DNA of 5,207 nt from Nitrospinaceae bacterium. Lineage in GTDB: Bacteria; Nitrospinota; Nitrospinia; Nitrospinales; Nitrospinaceae. The notes beneath the pieces were generated by a model, which saw only the letters and a program-made list of their open reading frames with translations, searched no databases and was not told the origin of the DNA. The DNA lies in assembly GCA_029261615.1 (NCBI GenBank), contig JAJDAX010000055.1:1-5207 (forward strand), read 5' to 3'. Shown here in pieces: positions 1-5,207 of the stretch (positions within the stretch are counted from its first letter, which is position 1; each line of letters begins with the position of its first letter). A program made the translations under genes and the position numbers.

Positions 1-186
1 GTTGATTTTTTAACCCTGCTTGATAATCAGGTCACACTTTTCAATTGGGACCTTAAGTATCACAGAGAATTAACTACCTATGAAAAAAACCTGGCCGATC
101 TTGAAAGAACGGTAGGGATGGATTTATTTGGAAGCGATCAATCAAAACCGTCTGGAAGGAACAAGGTCGATGACGGAAGACAATAA
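1..186 (+). CDS. TolC-family outer-membrane efflux channel, C-terminal end (partial)
   Basis: Frame 1 is open from the first base to the TAA at 184-186, giving the last 61 residues of a protein that starts outside the window. The peptide begins VDFLTLLDNQVTLFNWDLKY and continues with a long amphipathic helix (YEKNLADLERTVG, then MDLF). This is the usual end of TolC/OprM/CusC-family proteins, where the last alpha-helix of the periplasmic barrel carries an L..LE..VG.. pattern followed by a short polar tail. Known role of the family: a trimeric outer-membrane duct that docks on an RND pump through its adaptor. Position directly upstream of a CusB-type adaptor and CusA-type pump supports a CusC-like job, but only the tail is visible, so the subfamily cannot be read from sequence. 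The polar tail (GSDQSKPSGRNKVDDGRQ) is encoded partly in the overlap with the next gene, which starts at 170. No truncation or frameshift is seen. Confidence 0.85.
   Translation, partial: VDFLTLLDNQVTLFNWDLKYHRELTTYEKNLADLERTVGMDLFGSDQSKPSGRNKVDDGRQ
154..160 (+). promoter_or_regulatory. Ribosome binding site for the adaptor gene
   Basis: GGAAGGA lies 9 nt upstream of the ATG at 170, inside the end of the channel gene. It is the reason for choosing 170 over the in-frame TTG at 128, which would lengthen the protein by 14 residues and deepen the gene overlap. The TTG also has a purine-rich stretch upstream (GGGATGG, around 115-121), so it is not strictly excluded. The in-frame ATG at 320 is disfavoured because its only GAGGG is almost touching the start codon. 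Confidence 0.6.
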
Positions 187-1891
187 CAATATAGAGAAAA
201 AGACCGTTCCTGAAATCTCTGCCGGAGAGACAGAAGAGAACCATCAAGGCAGTGAAGGGGAAACACCCTTGGGGATTTTACCCGACAACACTCAGAGCGA
301 GGCGGACGATCACGAGGGCATGGTTCAAAAGGAAGAGGAATACGATTCCAGTGAAAAAGTTCTTTTTCCTTTGGAAGATGAGAAAAATAAGGAAGGTAAA
401 AGTCCTTTGGCCCGCGTTTTTGGCCGATTTTCTCTAATTGCCTTGCTTGGGGTCGTATTTTTTATGGGGTATGCCACACAGCCCGATGTCTTTAATCAGT
501 GGATCGATAACACCAAGGGTTGGTTCGATGTTGGCATGAAAAAAGTAAAGCCTCTTGGCGAGGAAGTGTACAAAAGGACTGTGGGTATGGTCGATAAAAT
601 TCACGGACCAAAGAACCCATCGGGGCAAGCTACCGGGTCAGGCGCAGATACTGATGAGGAGAAAAGAAAAATCAAATATTGGAAAGCTCCCATGACACCT
701 GGATATACGTCCGACCGTCCTGGGAAAAGCCCGATGGGAATGGAGTTGATTCCAGTCTATGAAGGTGATGGTGGGGATGGCATTTCTATCAATCCAATGA
801 TGGTGCAAAACATTGGCGTGAAAACCGAGGTGGCCCAAAAAATGGTATTGCGTCGGGAAATCAGAACGGTTGCACGGTTGACTTATGATGAACGGTTAAT
901 TCATCACATCCACACAAAATATGGCGGCTGGATTGAAAAACTGTTTGTTGACTATACGGGGCAGGAGGTAAATCAAGGAGACGTTCTAATGGAAATCTAC
1001 AGTCCTGAACTGTTGTCCACACAGGCAGAAATGATCCTCGCCCTGAAATACAATGAGGAACTGGCTGAGAGTCCGTTTCAGGAAATAAGACAGGGCGCTT
1101 TGAGCTTGCTCGATTCAACTAAAAAAAGGTTGGAGTTATTTGATGTCCCGCAACACCAGATAGAGGAATTGATCCAAACCAGAAAAATAAATAAAACCAT
1201 GCATATACATTCCCCCATGAAGGGGATCGTGATTCATAAAAATGCCCAGCACGGAATGCGTGTTGAACCAGGAAAACCTCTTTATGCCATTGCAGATTTG
1301 TCCAATATCTGGGTGCTCGCAGATATTTATGAATATGAGATTCCTTGGGTCAAATTAGGACAGGAAGCTGAAATGACCCTGGCCTATTTCCCTGGAAAAA
1401 TTTACAAAGGAAAAGTTACTTTCATCGACCCGTCTCTTGATCCAGATTCGAGAACCTTAAAGGTAAGAATCGAATTTCCCAATCTCAATTGGGCGCTCAA
1501 GCCGGAAATGTACGCCAATGTGATATTAAAAGAGGAAATCACAGATGAAGGCATCGCCATCCCGGAAGAAGCGGTCATTTATTCTGGAGAAAAAACCATT
1601 GTCATTGTTCAAAGAAAGCATGGCGGATTTGAATCTAAGGAAGTTTCTTTAGGTGTAACGTCCCAGGGATTCGTGCGGATATTGGAAGGAATAAAAGCTG
1701 GCGAACGGATCGTAACCTCCTCGACTTTTTTAATCGATTCAGAAAGTCGGCTCCAGGAAGCTTTGGGAAAATTAGGAGGGGAAGTAAAACCACTACAAGC
1801 CAAGGGTAGTAAAAGCATCATTTTAAAAGAAGCTCCCCGTTCCCCAAAAGGATCAGGGGCATCGTCACATAAAAACCACATGATGGAATAG
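170..1891 (+). CDS. cusB: CusB-type periplasmic adaptor of a Cu/Ag RND efflux system
   Basis: This 573-residue membrane-fusion protein joins the inner-membrane RND pump to the outer-membrane channel and, in the CusB family, passes Cu(I)/Ag(I) to the pump. Domains in order: an acidic, Lys-containing but Arg-free stretch at residues 1-80 (23 Asp/Glu); one hydrophobic anchor at about 87-102; a linker at 103-168; a heavy-metal-binding motif at about 170-197 (YWKAPMTPGYTSDRPGKSPM, then GMELIPVY), the Cys-less, Met-containing version known from CusB relatives; barrel-sandwich halves at about 240-280 and 345-378 flanking a helical hairpin at 283-340; a beta-barrel at about 380-455; and a membrane-proximal domain at about 460-530. 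The C-terminus SHKNHMME is a small His/Met tail that could bind metal. The protein is longer than E. coli CusB (about 400 residues), mainly because of the first 165 residues. The start at 170 gives a 17-nt overlap with the channel gene. The hydrophobic segment starts too far inside for a normal cleaved signal peptide, so a membrane-anchored adaptor with a cytoplasmic N-terminal tail is inferred. CusB family membership is firm; metal identity rests on context. Confidence 0.93.
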   Translation: MTEDNNNIEKKTVPEISAGETEENHQGSEGETPLGILPDNTQSEADDHEGMVQKEEEYDSSEKVLFPLEDEKNKEGKSPLARVFGRFSLIALLGVVFFMGYATQPDVFNQWIDNTKGWFDVGMKKVKPLGEEVYKRTVGMVDKIHGPKNPSGQATGSGADTDEEKRKIKYWKAPMTPGYTSDRPGKSPMGMELIPVYEGDGGDGISINPMMVQNIGVKTEVAQKMVLRREIRTVARLTYDERLIHHIHTKYGGWIEKLFVDYTGQEVNQGDVLMEIYSPELLSTQAEMILALKYNEELAESPFQEIRQGALSLLDSTKKRLELFDVPQHQIEELIQTRKINKTMHIHSPMKGIVIHKNAQHGMRVEPGKPLYAIADLSNIWVLADIYEYEIPWVKLGQEAEMTLAYFPGKIYKGKVTFIDPSLDPDSRTLKVRIEFPNLNWALKPEMYANVILKEEITDEGIAIPEEAVIYSGEKTIVIVQRKHGGFESKEVSLGVTSQGFVRILEGIKAGERIVTSSTFLIDSESRLQEALGKLGGEVKPLQAKGSKSIILKEAPRSPKGSGASSHKNHMME

Positions 1892-1896
1892 GTTCC

Positions 1897-2865
1897 ATGC
1901 AGGGAAAAACTAAAATTCTATCGTCAAACTTTGCTTTGAAAGCATTACTTGCCATTTCAGCGCTATTGGTTGTATTGGGAATAGCTTTGTCTTCTGATGA
2001 TACGCTTAATCAGCTTCATCGCCCAATCCTTATAGCCACAGTATTTGTTTTTTTTCTTTTGCTGGCTTCCCTGACAAATGAATTTAACAGGTCTCTTCGT
2101 GAGAAACAGGAAAAGATTGAGCAGCTAATGGGAATTAAATTAGTTTTGGCTTCATTGATTGATTTAAAAGATAAATATACTGAGGGGCATTCCCGGAATG
2201 TAAGGGATTTGACAATCAGATTTTCTCAATTTTTAAAACTTTCCCCAACCATTTGTGAGCAAAATGGGCTGGCAGCGGAGCTACATGATATCGGAAAAAT
2301 TGGCATCCCCGATGCCATTTTAAATAAGCCGGATTGCTTAAATGTAGATGAATTCAGCGTAATCAGGAATCACCCCAAAAGAGGCTCAGAGGCTCTTTCC
2401 ACCCTCCATGGGTTTGAGGCTATTCGAAATATTATCCTTCATCATCATGAACGATTTGATGGGCAAGGCTATCCCGGAGAGTTAGTTGGAGAACAAATCC
2501 CTCTTGGTGCACGCATTATTGCGCTGGCAGACAGTTACGATACTTTGCTCCAGGGAAGAAAATACAAAGCCCCGATGGCCATTAAGGAAATCAGGCAAAT
2601 TTTCAAGGAACAGTCTGGAAAACAATTTGACCCAGGCTTGTGTTCGGAATTTATTAAATTTCTCGACCACGGTATGCAAGCAGGAATATTGGACCCTGTA
2701 TGTGGAATGCCGGTGAATCAGGAGAGTGGTCGTTTTGTTTTTTCACATGAAAGAATTCAATGGGTTTTCTGTTCAAAAACCTGCCTTAGGCAATTCACAG
2801 ATAGTCCACAAGAGTATTTAACCCGATTAGCACCCAAGGCTGAATTAACACGAGGAAGACCATGA
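1897..2865 (+). CDS. Membrane HD-GYP phosphodiesterase with C-terminal YHS metal-binding domain
   Basis: This 322-residue protein has two hydrophobic segments (about 15-31 and 43-59) separated by a loop of about 11 residues, then a charged helical linker (60-80), an HD-GYP domain (about 81-255) and a YHS domain (266-308). HD-GYP enzymes hydrolyse cyclic di-GMP using a bi- or trinuclear metal centre. Visible signature residues are H98 (TEGHS), H130-D131 with K134 (LHDIGKIGIPD), H159 (NHPKRG), H183-H184 (HHERFDGQGYP), the GYP at 191-193, D212 (ALADSYD) and the closing QFDP at 243-246, so the site looks complete. The YHS part reads DPVCGMPV, then FCSKTC, then SPQEYL, with C269, C292 and C296 as likely metal ligands; such domains occur in copper P-type ATPases and other metal-handling proteins. 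The start ATG lies 5 nt after the adaptor stop with only a weak GGA/TAGG upstream, suggesting translational coupling; the stop overlaps the pump start by 4 nt. Both soluble domains are predicted cytoplasmic. Metal-responsive c-di-GMP turnover is inference. It could instead be a metal carrier that uses HD-GYP as a scaffold, or act on another nucleotide. Confidence 0.9.
   Translation: MQGKTKILSSNFALKALLAISALLVVLGIALSSDDTLNQLHRPILIATVFVFFLLLASLTNEFNRSLREKQEKIEQLMGIKLVLASLIDLKDKYTEGHSRNVRDLTIRFSQFLKLSPTICEQNGLAAELHDIGKIGIPDAILNKPDCLNVDEFSVIRNHPKRGSEALSTLHGFEAIRNIILHHHERFDGQGYPGELVGEQIPLGARIIALADSYDTLLQGRKYKAPMAIKEIRQIFKEQSGKQFDPGLCSEFIKFLDHGMQAGILDPVCGMPVNQESGRFVFSHERIQWVFCSKTCLRQFTDSPQEYLTRLAPKAELTRGRP
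2853..2857 (+). promoter_or_regulatory. Ribosome binding site and ATGA coupled start of the pump gene
   Basis: AGGAA lies 4-5 nt upstream of the ATG at 2862, within the last codons of the HD-GYP-YHS gene. The ATG shares bases with the upstream TGA stop at 2863-2865 (ATGA), the classic arrangement for termination-reinitiation. This fixes the pump start and ties its translation to that of the signalling gene. Confidence 0.6.
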
Positions 2866-5207
2866 TAAAAAAAATCATTGGGTTCTCATTAAAAAATCGG
2901 TTTCTGATTATTCTGGTCACAGCCTTTATTTTGGCCTGGGGTGTTTACTCGATGAACCGAACACCCCTGGATGCGATACCGGACTTGAGCGATGTTCAGG
3001 TAATTATTTTCACTAAATTTCCTGGCCAGGCTCCTCAAATAGTTGAAGACCAGATCACCTATCCACTAACTACAGCAATGCTTTCCGTTCCATTCGCAAA
3101 AGTAGTTCGAGGCTATTCATTTTTCGGACTTTCATTTGTTTATATAATTTTCGAGGATGGCACTGATATGTATTGGGCGCGTAGCCGTGTTCTGGAGCAA
3201 TTGAATTTTGTTTCAGGACGTTTGCCGCCTGGAGTAAATCCGTCTTTGGGGCCAGATGCAACCGGCGTGGGCTGGGTGTATGAATATGCCCTGGTGGATG
3301 AAACCGGGACATATGACCTCTCGGAACTTCGCACTATGCAGGACTGGTACCTTCGCTATGAACTACAAACAGTATCTGGTGTATCCGAGGTTGCCAGTAT
3401 CGGGGGTTACGTCAAACAATTTCAGGTTGAAGTCGATCCGAATAAATTGATTGCTTATAACCTGCCATTGAAAAAAATAATCAATGCTATTAAGCGCAGT
3501 AATAATGATGTTGGAGGCCGCTTACTGGAAATGGCTGAAACTGAGTTTATGGTCAGAGGATTGGGTTACATTCAAACTCTGGAAGACCTCAAGCAAGTTC
3601 CTGTAGGAGTAGACAAGAATGGAACTCCAATATTAGTAAAGGATGTTGCCCGCGTCCAGTTTGGACCTGAACTCCGCCGAGGTTTGGTAGATCTCAATGG
3701 AAAGGGCGAGGTTGTAGGCGGTATTGTCATTCAACGATATGGAGAAAACGCACTCGAAGTCATTAGGAATGTAAAACTTAAGCTGGAATCATTGAAATCC
3801 GGACTTCCAAAAGGAGTTGAAATTGTTCCGGTTTATGACAGGTCAGCTTTGATAGAACGTGCTGTAGATAATTTAAAGGAAAAACTGATCGAAGAAGGTG
3901 TCGCCGTTTCATTAATTTGCGTCTTGTTTCTTCTTCATATTCGGTCGGCTTTAGTTGCGATTGTTATTATTCCGCTGAGCGTATTAATCGCCTTTATTAT
4001 CATGAACCAACAAGGGTTGAACGCCAATATTATGTCACTTGGAGGGATCGCGATTGCCATAGGTGCCCTGATCGACGGAGCCATTGTTATGATAGAAAAC
4101 GCACACAAACATTTGGCACGGGATCAAGGAGGAAAGAATCATTGGCAGATCATTTATGAAGCCGCGTCTGAAGTAGGCCCTGCCCTGTTTTTTAGTTTAT
4201 TGATAATGACCGTCGCCTTTCTTCCAGTATTTACACTGCAAGCTCAGGAGGGCCGGCTGTTTTCTCCTTTGGCATTCACCTGGACTTACTCCCTTATTGC
4301 TGCGGCAATTCTGGCAGTAACTCTAGTGCCCGTATTGATGGGTTATTTCATTCGGGGATATATCATCCCTGAACGCTACAATCCATTAAATATTCTGTTT
4401 ACCTGGTTGTTTAAACCTCTAATATGGGTTTCTCTCCATTTTAAAATTCCTATGTTAATACTCTCAATTGCTATTGTGGCCGCTACCTGGATTCCACTGG
4501 AGCGTTTGGGGTCAGAGTTTATGCCCCCACTCAATGAAGGCGATTTGTTATATATGCCCACAACATTGCCCGGCATCTCTATCACCAAGGCAAGAGAGCT
4601 GCTCCAGCAAACAGATAAAATTATCAAAACCTTTCCTGAAGTAGACCGCGTATTTGGAAAAATTGGACGGGCGGAATCGGCAACCGATCCTGCTCCCTTA
4701 AGCATGATGGAAACCACCATTACTTTAAAATCGGAGTCAGAATGGCGACCCGGTATGACCCAAAAAAAACTGATCCAGGAAATGGATGCCGCAATGAATA
4801 TCCCCGGTGTCACCAATGCCTGGACCATGCCGATCAAAACCCGGATTGATATGTTATCCACCGGAATAAAAACCCCGGTGGGGATTAAAATTGCCGGTAA
4901 TGACTTAGAAACCCTTCAATCGCTGGGCCAGGAAGTTGAGCGTATAGTTCAAAATATTCCGGGAACTTTAAGCGTTTTTTCTGAGCGTGTAGTAGGAGGG
5001 AATTATTTAGATTTTGAAATAAACCGTGAAGAAGCGGCCCGTTATGGACTGACCGTTGGAGATGTTCAGGATATTATCCAAACAGCCATTGGTGGAATGA
5101 ATATTACCACCACCATCCAGGGGTTAGAGCGATATCCCATTAATGTGCGATACAGCAGGGAGTTGAGAGACAATCTTAGTAAATTACAGAGGGTCCTGAT
5201 CCCGACA
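2862..5207 (+). CDS. cusA: CusA-type Cu(I)/Ag(I) RND efflux pump, N-terminal 782 residues (partial)
   Basis: This is the inner-membrane proton-driven pump of the tripartite exporter. The frame is open from the ATG at 2862 to the window end with no stop or shift; about three quarters of a usual 1040-1050-residue protein is present. Visible are TM1 (about 13-31), the first periplasmic porter region (32-340, including IPDLSDVQVIIFTKFPGQ and GWVYEYALVD), TM2-TM6 (about 346-492), TM7 (about 529-546) and the start of the second porter region. TM4 carries NIMSLGGIAIAIGALIDGAI then VMIENAHK, with D405 at the position of the E. coli CusA proton-relay aspartate. Aligned with E. coli CusA from memory, the three periplasmic Cu/Ag ligands M573, M623 and M672 correspond to M565 (GDLLYMP), M615 (APLSM) and M664 (RIDMLSTGIK), with identical spacing. 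This supports monovalent Cu/Ag rather than Zn/Co/Ni export. Relative to E. coli the TM4-TM5 loop is about 8 residues shorter. M391 of the transmembrane methionine relay is kept, but the M403 and M486 positions appear to be Leu (403, 478). The remaining TM helices and relay residues lie outside the window. Confidence 0.95.
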   Translation, partial: MIKKIIGFSLKNRFLIILVTAFILAWGVYSMNRTPLDAIPDLSDVQVIIFTKFPGQAPQIVEDQITYPLTTAMLSVPFAKVVRGYSFFGLSFVYIIFEDGTDMYWARSRVLEQLNFVSGRLPPGVNPSLGPDATGVGWVYEYALVDETGTYDLSELRTMQDWYLRYELQTVSGVSEVASIGGYVKQFQVEVDPNKLIAYNLPLKKIINAIKRSNNDVGGRLLEMAETEFMVRGLGYIQTLEDLKQVPVGVDKNGTPILVKDVARVQFGPELRRGLVDLNGKGEVVGGIVIQRYGENALEVIRNVKLKLESLKSGLPKGVEIVPVYDRSALIERAVDNLKEKLIEEGVAVSLICVLFLLHIRSALVAIVIIPLSVLIAFIIMNQQGLNANIMSLGGIAIAIGALIDGAIVMIENAHKHLARDQGGKNHWQIIYEAASEVGPALFFSLLIMTVAFLPVFTLQAQEGRLFSPLAFTWTYSLIAAAILAVTLVPVLMGYFIRGYIIPERYNPLNILFTWLFKPLIWVSLHFKIPMLILSIAIVAATWIPLERLGSEFMPPLNEGDLLYMPTTLPGISITKARELLQQTDKIIKTFPEVDRVFGKIGRAESATDPAPLSMMETTITLKSESEWRPGMTQKKLIQEMDAAMNIPGVTNAWTMPIKTRIDMLSTGIKTPVGIKIAGNDLETLQSLGQEVERIVQNIPGTLSVFSERVVGGNYLDFEINREEAARYGLTVGDVQDIIQTAIGGMNITTTIQGLERYPINVRYSRELRDNLSKLQRVLIPT

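Noticed and set aside
128..169. Upstream TTG start for the adaptor, adding 14 residues
   Set aside because: The ATG at 170 has a good GGAAGGA site at proper spacing, and the extra residues would lie entirely within the channel coding region without resembling a targeting sequence.
1830..1860. CCCC/GGGG pairing near the end of the adaptor gene as a possible attenuator
   Set aside because: The pairing is short and imperfect, there is no following U-tract, and the next gene starts only 5 nt after the stop.
2486..2716. Overlapping 76-residue plus-strand frame within the HD-GYP-YHS gene
   Set aside because: It is an out-of-phase shadow of the HD-GYP domain. The main frame there carries the conserved IPLGARIIALADSYD and QFDP motifs.
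3917..4159. 80-residue plus-strand frame in another phase of the pump gene
   Set aside because: It reads out of frame through TM2-TM4 of CusA, whose own frame encodes conserved NIMSLGG and VMIENAHK motifs. It is not a gene and not a frameshift.
4376..4861. 161-residue open frame on the minus strand
   Set aside because: It lies wholly antisense to the CusA gene, whose frame is continuous and strongly family-like there. The minus-strand translation shows no recognisable domain, so it is a shadow.
4858..4881. Perfect 7-bp inverted repeat CCACCGG / CCGGTGG with a 10-nt loop
   Set aside because: It falls inside the codons of the conserved MLSTGIKTPVG segment, has no T-run after it and lies mid-gene, so it is most simply explained by coding constraint rather than a terminator or operator.

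Overview
The window is one uninterrupted stretch of a plus-strand operon from a Gram-negative (diderm) bacterium. It encodes a copper/silver-type RND tripartite efflux system (Cus/HME family). Base composition is moderately AT-leaning and codon use looks even across all four genes. The sequence alone does not fix the taxon. The style would suit an environmental proteobacterium-like or Nitrospinota-like lineage, but that is only a guess.

Layout: (1) 1-186, the 3' end of a TolC-family outer-membrane channel gene; (2) 170-1891, a CusB-type periplasmic adaptor with an unusual acidic N-terminal extension ahead of its membrane anchor, a Cys-less heavy-metal-binding motif and a short His/Met tail; (3) 1897-2865, a membrane-anchored HD-GYP protein (predicted c-di-GMP phosphodiesterase) ending in a YHS metal-binding domain; (4) 2862-5207, the first 782 residues of a CusA-type RND pump, cut by the window end. 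Genes 1/2 overlap by 17 nt, genes 2/3 are 5 nt apart, and genes 3/4 overlap by 4 nt (ATGA). All are therefore very probably co-transcribed and translationally coupled. There is no intergenic region long enough for an internal promoter or terminator, and none is seen. No RNA gene, mobile element, CRISPR array or long repeat is visible.

How they fit together: the channel, adaptor and pump form the expected envelope-spanning exporter for Cu(I)/Ag(I). The pump keeps the three periplasmic methionines that define Cu/Ag specificity in E. coli CusA. The unexpected member is the HD-GYP-YHS protein between adaptor and pump. It combines an apparently intact signalling phosphodiesterase with a three-cysteine metal-binding module and is translated in lockstep with the exporter. 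The most interesting hypothesis from this window is a metal-responsive second-messenger enzyme built into a copper efflux operon, linking cytoplasmic metal load to c-di-GMP.
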